In this document: piece after piece, positions 19,704 to 28,213 of the stretch | Layout: every line of letters begins with the position of its first letter | Numbering within the stretch: position 1 is the stretch's first letter | Assembly: GCA_030149205.1 (NCBI GenBank) | Contig: JASBSB010000008.1 | Coordinates: 59,318-123,317 of the forward strand | Direction of reading: 5' to 3' | Origin: Candidatus Heimdallarchaeota archaeon | Lineage (GTDB): Archaea; Asgardarchaeota; Heimdallarchaeia; Heimdallarchaeales; Kariarchaeaceae | Length of the DNA stretch: 64,000 nt | Made by a program: the position numbers and the translations under genes | The notes under the pieces: generated by a model | Databases searched by the model: none | What the model was told of the DNA's origin: nothing | The model's input: only the letters and a program-made list of their open reading frames with translations

Positions 19704-20639
19704 ATGAAATTCTTACTGTCTGGAGGAACTGGATTGATTGGATCTACCTTTATTAAGAGTTTAAATGCCGATGCGGAGGTTCACATTCTTTCTCGAGACC
19801 CTCAAAGATATCAATCGTTATTTCCAGAAAATGTAAAATTTCACAAATGGGATGGTGAATCTATCGGGAAATGGAGGGATATTATAGATGATCAAACTAT
19901 AATAATCAATTTGGCTGGTGCCTCAATAGGATCTAAAAGGTGGACAAAATCAAGAAAACATGTACTGAGATCATCAAGAATAGAATCAACAAGAACCTTA
20001 GTTCAAGCAATTTCTCAATCTAAAGTCAAAGTTAAAAAATTCCTTCAAATCTCAGCGGTGGGGTATTATGGTTCAAAAATAATTCCAGAAATATATAATG
20101 AGACAAGTCAGGCTGGAGATGATTTTTTAGCTCAACTTTGTGTAGATTGGGAGGCTGAGGTTAAACCACTCTTAGAAAGTAGTATCTCTTGTAAGATATT
20201 AAGAATGGGTATAGTTTTTTCTAAAGATGATGGAGTACTAAAACGACTATCTACACCTATAAAATATTTTATTGGAGGATATTTAGGAACTGGGGATCAA
20301 TGGATATCATGGGTTCATATTCAAGATGTTATCAAGGCAATGAAATTTTTGATTACCGAGGAAACTAAAGAAACAATTTTTAATATCACCAGCCCCCAAT
20401 GTGTGACAAATTATCTACTAACAAAAAAAATAGGAAGGGTGCTCCGTAAGCCCACATTTTTACAAATTCCAGGATTTGTTTTAAAATTAGCGTTGGGTGA
20501 AATGTCAGATATTGTCTTAAAGGGGCAACGTGTTTATCCTGCAAATTTGATGCAAGAAAATTTTAAGTTTGATCATATTGATCTGGATCGTACGTTGAAG
20601 GATCTCTTACCTACAAATTCAGTTTTATCAAACACATAA
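19704..20639 (+). CDS. NAD(P)-dependent epimerase, TIGR01777/SDR39U1-like family
   Basis: About 311 residues. The Rossmann glycine motif SGGTGLIGS follows the start. Further family marks are INLAGASIGSKRWTKSRK, RIESTRTL and the active-site region ISAVGYYGS. The frame opens at a TTG (19689), but an AAGG-containing ribosome site 7-8 bases before the ATG at 19704 supports the later start. Substrate unknown; bacterial YfcH and human SDR39U1 are relatives. Confidence 0.9.
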   Translation: MKFLLSGGTGLIGSTFIKSLNADAEVHILSRDPQRYQSLFPENVKFHKWDGESIGKWRDIIDDQTIIINLAGASIGSKRWTKSRKHVLRSSRIESTRTLVQAISQSKVKVKKFLQISAVGYYGSKIIPEIYNETSQAGDDFLAQLCVDWEAEVKPLLESSISCKILRMGIVFSKDDGVLKRLSTPIKYFIGGYLGTGDQWISWVHIQDVIKAMKFLITEETKETIFNITSPQCVTNYLLTKKIGRVLRKPTFLQIPGFVLKLALGEMSDIVLKGQRVYPANLMQENFKFDHIDLDRTLKDLLPTNSVLSNT

Positions 20640-20687
20640 TTGGAATCTTCAGGTAAAGGTTTTATTTTGTACCTTTCGACCTAGGAT

Positions 20688-21374
20688 ATGGTAAATATTT
20701 CAGAGTCGGTTTTGGTTGCTCTGTTGTTACTTTATATCTTATCCCTAATCATCTTGACAGAACTATTAATCAAATTTAAACTAACTTCAGAAGTAAATTC
20801 TAGGAAATTATTACATATCTTGTCTGGGAATGTTGTTTTCTTTTTGTTTTATCTTAAGACCTATTGGCTTTCAGTTCTCATTCCAGCAGGATTTATTGTT
20901 GTAAATTATTTAATGTCACCAAATTCAAATTTGAGCTCTTTTAAGCTCAAAACATTTAACGCCGGACATTCTTATGGAACAGTGTATTATGCAATCTCAT
21001 TAACGATATTAGTTGTTTTTGGATTTGATAACAAGGAGTTAATTCTGTTGAGCTTCCTTCCTCTTTCATACGGAGATGGACTCGCAGCTTTAATTGGAAT
21101 GAAATATCCATTTAAGGAAATTACCCTTTACAATGGTAAAAAATCCCTGAACGGTTCTTTGGCTTTTATTCTTGGTTCATTCTTCTCACTCTTCTTTAGC
21201 TTTCAAGTTCTCAATATTCTATCGTATTCTGTAATTTATTTGCTTTTTATCTCAATATTTGGATTGGTTTTAGAGTTAATTTCACCACGGGGTACAGATA
21301 ACCTAGTAGTTCCCATTGGAATTTTTGTTACCATCTCCTGGCTTCTTCCCTTCTTAATTAGCTCCTTTCACTGA
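20688..21374 (+). CDS. Dolichol kinase / phytol kinase-like membrane protein
   Basis: 228 residues with about seven membrane segments. Conserved family marks are RKLLHILSGN near residue 40, AGHSYGTVYYA, PLSYGDGLAALIG and NGKKSLNGSLAFI, as in SEC59/VTE5-type polyprenol kinases and CTP-dependent lipid kinases. It probably phosphorylates a polyprenol or geranylgeraniol-type alcohol with CTP, which would feed glycan carrier or lipid synthesis. It follows the epimerase on the same strand by 48 bp. Confidence 0.87.
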   Translation: MVNISESVLVALLLLYILSLIILTELLIKFKLTSEVNSRKLLHILSGNVVFFLFYLKTYWLSVLIPAGFIVVNYLMSPNSNLSSFKLKTFNAGHSYGTVYYAISLTILVVFGFDNKELILLSFLPLSYGDGLAALIGMKYPFKEITLYNGKKSLNGSLAFILGSFFSLFFSFQVLNILSYSVIYLLFISIFGLVLELISPRGTDNLVVPIGIFVTISWLLPFLISSFH

Positions 21375-21463
21375 TTTTCGATTTGGTCAATATTTGGAAT
21401 TTTGGATTAATCTAACTCATCTTTACATTCTAAGTTTAAGGATACAAATTTCATATCAAAAAA

Positions 21464-21916
21464 TTAGTAAAAATATACAAAATATACAAGAAGTGTCATT
21501 GAAATAATAAAAATCCAAACCGGAATAAGCTTCTTAAAAATTGAATCATCCTTTGTACTACCGGTCATTTCATTATAGATCTGTTCTGAAGCTAATCGCT
21601 TGATATCCCTTTTTTTCTTCGAATAAAGTTTAGGATTTTTTCTTTTATTAATCTGTTCCAATTGATCAAGTTTTGCAGAAAGATCATTTAACCGCAGATT
21701 TATTTCTCTCAGGTTATAAGTTTCCTTTTTAGTTTTTGGTTTCAATTCTGACAGAGTTTTTGTGGTGAAATCTTGTCGGCACACTGGACAATGTAAATTA
21801 TTTAAAAGCCAAGCCGCTAGATGGTCTCTATGAAATTTTGAATGACAGTTCTCACAACTGATGTATTGAGAGCTAGATTCTAAACCACCATAACAGATGT
21901 TACATGTATCCTCCAT
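21464..21916 (-). CDS. RING-type zinc-finger protein with C-terminal membrane anchor
   Basis: 150 residues. Residues 5-43 hold eight ligands in the order C-x2-C-x12-C-x2-C-x4-H-x2-H-x10-C-x2-C (CNIC, CENC, HRDH, CPVCR), a RING-like cross-brace layout. A basic coiled-coil-like middle follows (about 60-115) and then a single membrane helix at the C-terminus (VWIFIISMTLLVYFVYFY). The layout recalls tail-anchored ubiquitin ligases of eukaryotes. No ubiquitin, E1 or E2 gene is in view, so ligase activity is inference. The protein at 25056-25757 carries the same ligand pattern. Confidence 0.85.
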   Translation of the reverse strand: MEDTCNICYGGLESSSQYISCENCHSKFHRDHLAAWLLNNLHCPVCRQDFTTKTLSELKPKTKKETYNLREINLRLNDLSAKLDQLEQINKRKNPKLYSKKKRDIKRLASEQIYNEMTGSTKDDSIFKKLIPVWIFIISMTLLVYFVYFY

Positions 21917-21989
21917 ACTACGAATTCGATTATTTGCACATTTTATTTAAGATAAATCCTCAAACATTGTACTCAAGTGTATTTTGTAT

Positions 21990-22646
21990 TTACTCATCCG
22001 TTTTTAAATTAACAAGTTTATATCCCACATGTGAACCTTTGTAATCTTTATTCAACTGGATCGCTAAAGCAGTCATTCCCTCAATGGTTTTAGAATGGGC
22101 TTTACCCTGAATTCTAATTCCTCTTAAACCTAAATTTGAAATAATTTTTTCAACCTCTAATGCTGCATCATCGTCCAAAGACATCACAAATACATCCTGC
22201 AGTTCTGTTGTTGTAGGGAGATTTAGGAGAGATGAAGCAGAGAATGTTTTCATAGTCGAAACTACTTTTGCCTCTGGGATTAGGTCTCGTATCCGTTCAT
22301 AACTACTTTTATTTTCTATGAATTCAGCTTTAATAAACTTTCCAAATTTGATATTTACCATAGATTCTATAAGGATTTTACCAGTGAAAGCAGAAATCAG
22401 CGGATTAAAAATCACATCAATTTGATCTGATGGTATCGTACTCCAAATTATGTCAGCTGAACATGCATCTAAATTTGTTCCACCCTTAAAAGATAGCAAA
22501 TGTTTAAGAGATAGTTCCTCAGCTCTTTTTTCCCCTTTTTCTTTATTCCTTGAACCTATAATGACCTTATAGCCTGCTCTTCCTAGTGCCACAGCTAGGT
22601 TTGAGCCAAAGGAACCTGTACCCCCAATTATACCGATGCTTGTCAA
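21990..22646 (-). CDS. F420-dependent NADP oxidoreductase-like protein
   Basis: 218 residues, a typical length for the family. An N-terminal NADP-binding Rossmann fold shows GIIGGTGSFGSNLAVALGRAG and the phosphate-binding GSRNKEKG. The middle (WSTIPSDQID) and C-terminal (MTALAIQLNKDYKGSHVGYK) regions match F420H2:NADP oxidoreductases, which shuttle hydride between coenzyme F420 and NADP. Some relatives are ferric reductases of the STEAP/YedY-like type, so F420 use is probable rather than proven. Separated by 10 bp from the upstream Sel1 gene, hence likely co-transcribed. Confidence 0.85.
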   Translation of the reverse strand: MTSIGIIGGTGSFGSNLAVALGRAGYKVIIGSRNKEKGEKRAEELSLKHLLSFKGGTNLDACSADIIWSTIPSDQIDVIFNPLISAFTGKILIESMVNIKFGKFIKAEFIENKSSYERIRDLIPEAKVVSTMKTFSASSLLNLPTTTELQDVFVMSLDDDAALEVEKIISNLGLRGIRIQGKAHSKTIEGMTALAIQLNKDYKGSHVGYKLVNLKTDE

Positions 22647-22656
22647 TCAGGTCTAC

Positions 22657-22929
22657 CTACAACGATTTTAACATCTCTTGGGCTTGTTTGTGTCCCTTTT
22701 CGGCAGCCTTTGAAAGCCAAATCTTGGCATTCTCTTTATCACCCAGTTTAGAGTAAAGTTTCCCAAGTCTAAAAATACCTCCTAGGTGACCTTTTTCTGC
22801 GGCTAAAACATACCAATTCTTTGCTTCTTCTAGGTTTCCTTCTTCCTCTAACATTTTTCCGAGATTAAACGCTGCTAAAGGATTCCCTGATTCCGCCAAC
22901 CTTTGTAAAGTGTCTTTATCTTCAAACAT
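22657..22929 (-). CDS. Sel1-repeat protein
   Basis: 90 residues made almost entirely of Sel1-like (TPR-related) repeats: LAAFNLGKMLEEEGNLEEA, then KGHLGGIFRLGKLYSKLGD and KGHKQAQEML. Such helical repeats mediate protein-protein contacts. No signal peptide. It precedes the F420:NADP reductase-like gene by 10 bp and may be transcribed with it. Binding partner unknown. Confidence 0.85.
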   Translation of the reverse strand: MFEDKDTLQRLAESGNPLAAFNLGKMLEEEGNLEEAKNWYVLAAEKGHLGGIFRLGKLYSKLGDKENAKIWLSKAAEKGHKQAQEMLKSL

Positions 22930-23017
22930 AATTACTAAATTACCATAGAATATTAATACTAATTGAATGTTTCTAAAATTTAGGTTAGCTATTATTAATC
23001 TAGGATTTCAGCTTTTA

Positions 23018-24106
23018 TTAATCTACAACTTTTGTAATCCAATCATATCTATCTTCAATTTTCCCATATTGAATTCCTGTGAGTTGTTCATAGAGTTCTG
23101 CGGTAACCTTCCCAATATTGCCATCACCTACAGTTAATATATCATCTTTATATTTTATTCCACCAACAGGTGCTATGATTGCAGCAGTTCCCATTCCAAA
23201 AATTTCAGTCATGTGTCCTGATTCTATGGTTTCTTCAATTTTGTCTATGGATAAGGCTTCTTCCTTAACTTTGTAGCCAAGGTCTTTAGAGAGTTGGAGA
23301 ACAGAGTCACGAGTGACTCCAGGTAATATGGTTCCTTTGAGAGGTGAGGTATATATGACATCATCTAAAACAAAGGCGATGTTCATTGCACCAACCTCTT
23401 CCACGTATTTCTTATGTAGCGAGTCTAACCAGAGCACTTGCGAGTAGCCCTGTTTCTTTGCTTTTACAGCGGCATATAATGAAGCAGCGTAGTTTCCTGC
23501 TGTTTTTGCCTCACCTACACCACCAATGGCTGCTCTAACATATTTATCCTCAACTAGAATTTTAGTTGGAGCAAATCCTTCCTTAAAATACGGACCTGAG
23601 GGGGATAGTATTACAAAGTAAATGTACTCATGAGAAGGTCTCACCCCTAATATTGCTTCGGATGCTATCATGGTTGGTCTAATGTATAGAGCGGTACCAA
23701 GCTTAGTTGGGATCCAACCCTTCTCAAGTGCAACAAGCTTTTTGATACTCTCAACAAAAAATTCTGGATCAATTGGAGGCATAACCATTCTCTGTGCCGA
23801 TTTATAGAATCTCTGGGCATTCTTATCTGGTCTAAATAAGGCTATATCCCCATTTATCTGCTTATATGCCTTTAAACCCTCAAATATTGCCTGTCCATAG
23901 TGAAATACTAGACTGGCTGGACTCATCGAAAAATTATGAAATTTCTGTATTTTTCCAGTCTGCCATTTTTCGTTAGAATATTCACGAACCAACATTCTGT
24001 CAGTGAAATGAGTGCCAAAAACCAATTCATCATCACTGACTTTTGGTTTTAGTTCATTTGAATCAATATCTTCTATAACAAGGTCTATTTGCTTCAAAGG
24101 CTCCAT
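23018..24106 (-). CDS. ilvE: Branched-chain amino acid aminotransferase
   Basis: 362 residues, class IV PLP aminotransferase. The PLP lysine is in GEAKTAGNYAAS, aligning with Lys159 of the E. coli enzyme. Substrate and phosphate-binding regions FHYGQAIFEGLKAYK, RPTMIAS and LPGVTRDSVLQLS match the BCAT type rather than D-amino acid transaminase. It interconverts Val, Leu and Ile with their 2-oxo acids using glutamate/2-oxoglutarate. No other branched-chain genes are nearby. Confidence 0.93.
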   Translation of the reverse strand: MEPLKQIDLVIEDIDSNELKPKVSDDELVFGTHFTDRMLVREYSNEKWQTGKIQKFHNFSMSPASLVFHYGQAIFEGLKAYKQINGDIALFRPDKNAQRFYKSAQRMVMPPIDPEFFVESIKKLVALEKGWIPTKLGTALYIRPTMIASEAILGVRPSHEYIYFVILSPSGPYFKEGFAPTKILVEDKYVRAAIGGVGEAKTAGNYAASLYAAVKAKKQGYSQVLWLDSLHKKYVEEVGAMNIAFVLDDVIYTSPLKGTILPGVTRDSVLQLSKDLGYKVKEEALSIDKIEETIESGHMTEIFGMGTAAIIAPVGGIKYKDDILTVGDGNIGKVTAELYEQLTGIQYGKIEDRYDWITKVVD

Positions 24107-24282
24107 GTTTAGAGCTTATCTTCTCCACATTAAAAGCTTGTTATTCACCTAAAGTTAAATGTAAACCCCTACTTAAAATAAATCTCCGAAAGCTCAGAGT
24201 TTTTTAAAATTCTCGGAGTTAATTTCATTTCTTAAATTCATTCTAACAACACTTTTTAAAATTGTTTCAAAATTATCAATTT

Positions 24283-25029
24283 GTGGCAGAAATCAGTCCA
24301 GTTGATGATCTATCATTAGAATTTGAACCTGAGAAAGAAATTCCAGTTGATGCATTAAGAAAAAATATGAAAATATCGATAGCTTTAGGGTTTAGTCTTT
24401 TTATAATAACCATAGTTCTAGCTGTCCAAGTCAACTTATTCGCAATACTTGTAGGGTTTCTGCTCATTATTAATGTTGTACTATCATTGCATTATTTTCA
24501 CCTGTTTAAACTTCACAAAGATTTCATTAATGCCATAAAACCAGTTTATGGATTTCAACTTGACTTTGATAGAGCTAAAAATTTTAAGAAGTTTAAGATT
24601 TTGGTATATTTAGAAACAGGTTACCTTAGAGAAGATGAGGTTAACTTCGCACAATCAATTGGATTCAGAATCAATTATGAAAGACTCAATATTTCAAACC
24701 CAATTACATCTTGGTTAATTCAACTTGTGAATAAAACACCTTTCCTTGAATTACCCTATTCAATTGAGATAATCTATGATGAGGAATTACCTGGACGAGA
24801 AATTTTCAGAGATTATTATCTCGACAGTTTGATAGAAGTCCAAAGGGCACTTGAATACCTCTTTGTATCCAAACCATTCCATACTCCAAAAGAAAAGGTG
24901 TATGATTTGAACTTAAAACACAAGAGTTCACTACTTACTACTGAAGAGACAAGCTATTTAGAATCCCTTTATCTAGAAACTGAAATTCCTGAAGAGGTAG
25001 AAGAATTTATTTCTGATCTGGGGACATAG
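24283..25029 (+). CDS. Membrane protein of unknown function with two-helix hairpin
   Basis: About 248 residues. A hairpin of two membrane helices lies near residues 29-70 (ISIALGFSLFIITIVLAV and LFAILVGFLLIINVVLSL); the rest is probably cytosolic. Start unclear: GTG at 24283, or TTG 21 bases upstream; neither has a strong ribosome site. The long C-terminal part has strand-like segments and is acidic at the end. No family recognised. Confidence 0.7.
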   Translation: MAEISPVDDLSLEFEPEKEIPVDALRKNMKISIALGFSLFIITIVLAVQVNLFAILVGFLLIINVVLSLHYFHLFKLHKDFINAIKPVYGFQLDFDRAKNFKKFKILVYLETGYLREDEVNFAQSIGFRINYERLNISNPITSWLIQLVNKTPFLELPYSIEIIYDEELPGREIFRDYYLDSLIEVQRALEYLFVSKPFHTPKEKVYDLNLKHKSSLLTTEETSYLESLYLETEIPEEVEEFISDLGT

Positions 25030-25055
25030 GATAAACTTAAGTTAGCTAATTGACT

Positions 25056-25757
25056 TTATGTACTGATCACAAGTTTTTGTAATTCGTTTGAGTTCAATGT
25101 AGACCTACACAACGGACAGGTATGTTTATCATTGACCCATCTGAGCAAATGATCTGCATGTCCCCCAGCTTGACAGTGAGGACAAATAACAATGTCTCCA
25201 ATATCTGATTCTGTTAGACCCTGAAAACAGACAACACAGATGTTTTCTTCCAACCTTTTATCAAGGTTTTCCAACCATTCGTTATATTCAATTTCTCCAA
25301 GCTTGCTGTTTTCTCGGAGTAATTCAATTAGGTTCTCTAGTGCTAAATTTACTTTCCGAACTTTATCATTGGGGTATTTTTCGTGTAATAATTCCAATTG
25401 ATTTCTTAACTTCTCGATAGGTGGTAATACATTAAAACCTTCTAGCTTTGAAAGAAGAACATCTTTTACTTTATCTGTATAAAACTCTCTATCTACGAAT
25501 TTTTGGGCGGTTTTGAATTTTTGAAAATTAGATTTCAAAGCATCAATTTTACCCGCTTGTATTTGTTCCTGATTTAATTTGTTACGATTATTGTATTTAT
25601 CAACAATTTTATCCTTAAGCTGGTTAGAAACATTTCTTAGTTTATCTTTAGCTCCTTCCTTTTTGATTAAAGACTCAACTTGAGTTCCACATTCCACACA
25701 ATATTTGGATTTAGATTTAAGCGGTTCCCCACAAGCAGGACAATTTACCATTATCAT
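25056..25757 (-). CDS. Zinc-ribbon and RING-type zinc-finger protein
   Basis: 233 residues in three parts. An N-terminal zinc ribbon (CPACG and CVECG, residues about 6-24) is followed by a long charged helical middle (30-165) and then a C-terminal RING-like finger with ligands C-x2-C-x14-C-x2-C-x4-H-x2-H-x10-C-x2-C (CVVC, CPHC, HADH, CPLCR). From the third Cys onward, the ligand spacing equals that of the tail-anchored protein at 21464-21916. Probably cytosolic, since no membrane helix is seen. An adaptor or ubiquitin-ligase-like role is inference. Confidence 0.83.
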   Translation of the reverse strand: MIMVNCPACGEPLKSKSKYCVECGTQVESLIKKEGAKDKLRNVSNQLKDKIVDKYNNRNKLNQEQIQAGKIDALKSNFQKFKTAQKFVDREFYTDKVKDVLLSKLEGFNVLPPIEKLRNQLELLHEKYPNDKVRKVNLALENLIELLRENSKLGEIEYNEWLENLDKRLEENICVVCFQGLTESDIGDIVICPHCQAGGHADHLLRWVNDKHTCPLCRSTLNSNELQKLVIST

Positions 25758-25879
25758 AAATTACTCAACAGAATATTAAAAGATTCTTTAACCCTGACTA
25801 TTAAGACAAGAAATATTCAATCTTCATCCCCAAGAAGCAAAAATTTGAATCCAAATACTTGCTTAACTTTTTTTTGACA

Positions 25880-26749
25880 CTATTCAGGTTTTTTGGGGAA
25901 TAATACTGGAGTTGTCAATTTATAATTTTCATACTCAAGATCCCCACCCCATTTTTCATCTGCTTGCTTTTCCAAAATTGGGACTCCACTAACTTTTAAT
26001 AAAAGGAATGTGACAAAGAATGGAGAGATTAGAGTGAAATATTGTAAGCCTTGGAGAATCGGTACTGTAGCAACTGCGATACCAAACCAAAGAAGTATCT
26101 CACCAAAATAATTTGGATGTCGTGACCAGCTCCAAAGTCCAGTTCGAATAAATTTCCCTTTATTTTTTGAATCTGCCTTAAAATTGCTTTTCTGTTTATC
26201 GGCAATAACTTCAATTGTGAATCCACAGAGCCATAGGAAAATCCCAATATAAAATAAATACGAGATAGAGGTATCTCCTTTTAAGATACCAGCGAGAACT
26301 GCACCTGCGGTAATAATAATCCAAATAGCTTGAATGTTCCAAACTAAAAAAAATCTTAAAGGATCCTGTTTTATATTATCAAACCTTTGATCTTTCCTAT
26401 ATTTTCTGACTCTAGAAAAAAGGAAGATTGAGAGTCTTAAAGCCCAGATCACCACTAATAAAGTTAATACAATGCTTACAATTGTTGGTTTTGGATTTAG
26501 TGTAAGCGCGATTATCCCGACTGAAACATAAGTGATCCCTCCAGTTAGATCAAAATATTTCTCTGTTTTTAAGAGATACGAGGGGATAAAAACTATCCAT
26601 TGTAATAAAAATACTATCCCAATTAAAATGTAAAAGGGGGAGAGGGGAAATTGATCAAAGTTAGAATCACTACCCACTATTCCAAAGAGGAATCCCAGTA
26701 AGATGATGAAAAGACTGAGAATTAATGATTTTAAATCAAATTTATTCAT
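25880..26749 (-). CDS. DUF1295 / steroid 5-alpha-reductase-like membrane protein
   Basis: 289 residues with about seven hydrophobic segments. The C-terminal signature FIRTGLWSWSRHPNYFGEI is diagnostic of DUF1295, related to isoprenylcysteine carboxyl methyltransferases and steroid reductases. Members sit in membranes and act on lipid-like substrates, often with NADPH or S-adenosylmethionine; the reaction here is unknown. ATG start. Confidence 0.88.
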   Translation of the reverse strand: MNKFDLKSLILSLFIILLGFLFGIVGSDSNFDQFPLSPFYILIGIVFLLQWIVFIPSYLLKTEKYFDLTGGITYVSVGIIALTLNPKPTIVSIVLTLLVVIWALRLSIFLFSRVRKYRKDQRFDNIKQDPLRFFLVWNIQAIWIIITAGAVLAGILKGDTSISYLFYIGIFLWLCGFTIEVIADKQKSNFKADSKNKGKFIRTGLWSWSRHPNYFGEILLWFGIAVATVPILQGLQYFTLISPFFVTFLLLKVSGVPILEKQADEKWGGDLEYENYKLTTPVLFPKKPE

Positions 26750-26924
26750 AACTTAATAACACAAATTATATTTAATTAGATTTGTATATTAACATTAAAT
26801 AGATATTTATGCAAATTTTCTCGTCAGCTTCTAGTTTTATCTGAATTTATGCGTTTGATTAGAGAATTGTAAATTTATAAATCATAATTTTTGAATTCTC
26901 ATTAGATAACTGTTAAATAAATTT

Positions 26925-26932
26925 AAGGAGGT
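26925..26932 (+). promoter_or_regulatory. Strong Shine-Dalgarno site of the MoxR gene
   Basis: AAGGAGGT lies 9 bases before the ATG at 26942. An earlier ATG at 26935 would encode only five codons before a TGA and is too close to this site, so 26942 is the start. Confidence 0.75.
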
Positions 26933-26941
26933 TTATGATTA

Positions 26942-28036
26942 ATGGCGAGTGAAAAAGATTTTTCAGTTTATTCTGAGACTCCAGAAGCTACTATCTCTCA
27001 AATTAAACAAATTTTAAATATCGTAATAGAGGATTTAGCTGCAGCTGAATCACAGGGAGTATTCTTATGGGGACCACCAGGCATCGGAAAATCTTCACTG
27101 GTGAAACAGGTTGCAAAAGAAAGAAAAATGGAGTTAGTAGACCTCAGACTCCCACTTATGGATCCTGTTGATTTAAGAGGGTTACCAATGATAGATTCTG
27201 AGAATGGAAAAGCAAGGTGGCTTCCTCCAGATTTTCTTCCAGACGCAGGAGCAGACCCGGGAATAATATTTCTAGATGAGATAAACGCCGCACCACCAAG
27301 TGTTCAGGCATCTGCCTACCAATTGGTTTTAGATAGGAAACTGGGGAACTATAAGCTACCAGAAGGATGGATTGTTATTGCAGCTGGTAACAGAACATCT
27401 GATAGGTCTGTTGCTTACCGACTTCCGACAGCTCTGGCGAACAGGTTCACACATTTTCAAGTGAAAGTAGATCTAAATGAATGGGTTGAATGGGCTTGGA
27501 AAGTTCGCCTTGATCCCACTGTTATTTCATTTATTAGGTACACCCCTTCTTTGTTGATGAGATTCGATCCTAAAACTAATAGTACTGCGTTTCCAACACC
27601 ACGTTCCTGGGAATTTATATCACGTTTAGCAAAGTTAAGAGAGGAAAATTTTCAATTATACATCAAAGCTGTCAAAGGTACCATCGGAGAAGCTGCATCT
27701 CAACAGTTCATAGCTTTCCTCAATTATAGGGATACATTACCGGATCCAAAAGAAATTCTGACAGGGAAGGCATATGATATACCTGATCAGGTGGATGCAC
27801 AATTTGCACTTCTGGGTGGGTTGATAAACGAATTATTAAACATGAAATCTGAAGAGGCTGTAACAAACTTTTTCCATTATGTGGCTCAATATGAAGAAAC
27901 ACTATTTTCTGATCATGCAGTGGTTCTTGTTAGGGAGGCATTACAGGCATTCTCATCAAACGGTATCAGAGAGATAATTAGTAGTTCACCAGAGTTTAGA
28001 AATTGGTTGAGAAGAAACCAAAAAGTATTACTTTAA
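26942..28036 (+). CDS. MoxR-family AAA+ ATPase
   Basis: 364 residues. Walker A is GPPGIGKSS (near residue 44), Walker B IIFLDEINAAPPS, followed by a sensor-1 Asn in AAGNRTSD and an arginine-rich ALANRFTHF segment. MoxR ATPases act as chaperones that mature protein complexes, usually with a VWA-domain partner encoded next door. No VWA gene follows here: a tandem repeat and a GNAT-like gene on the other strand come next. Confidence 0.92.
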   Translation: MASEKDFSVYSETPEATISQIKQILNIVIEDLAAAESQGVFLWGPPGIGKSSLVKQVAKERKMELVDLRLPLMDPVDLRGLPMIDSENGKARWLPPDFLPDAGADPGIIFLDEINAAPPSVQASAYQLVLDRKLGNYKLPEGWIVIAAGNRTSDRSVAYRLPTALANRFTHFQVKVDLNEWVEWAWKVRLDPTVISFIRYTPSLLMRFDPKTNSTAFPTPRSWEFISRLAKLREENFQLYIKAVKGTIGEAASQQFIAFLNYRDTLPDPKEILTGKAYDIPDQVDAQFALLGGLINELLNMKSEEAVTNFFHYVAQYEETLFSDHAVVLVREALQAFSSNGIREIISSSPEFRNWLRRNQKVLL

Positions 28037-28062
28037 TGATTGGATGAAAATCTTTTCTCTTC

Positions 28063-28152
28063 TCAGATAACATCATATCAGAGAATATAGTTTCAGATAA
28101 CATCATTTCAGAGAACAACATATCAGATAATATTGTTTCAGAACGTCTCATT
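28063..28152 (+). repeat. 15-bp tandem repeat, six copies
   Basis: Six consecutive 15-bp units follow the MoxR stop, of the form TCAGATAACATCATA, with alternate units closer to each other (a 30-bp higher-order period). Read in the TCA frame, the units encode alternating SDNII and SENIV pentapeptides to a TAA at 28168-28170, but an in-frame TGA precedes them and there is no ATG, so it is probably non-coding or the remnant of a gene end. Confidence 0.85.
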
Positions 28153-28213
28153 TCGAATTTTCAAGATTAAGTAAAAATAAAATTCAGGTAATATGGAGAT
28201 GATGTGTAACATT

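Noticed and set aside
28036..28213. Coding gene made of SDNII/SENIV repeats after moxR
   Set aside because: An in-frame TGA lies just upstream and there is no start codon.
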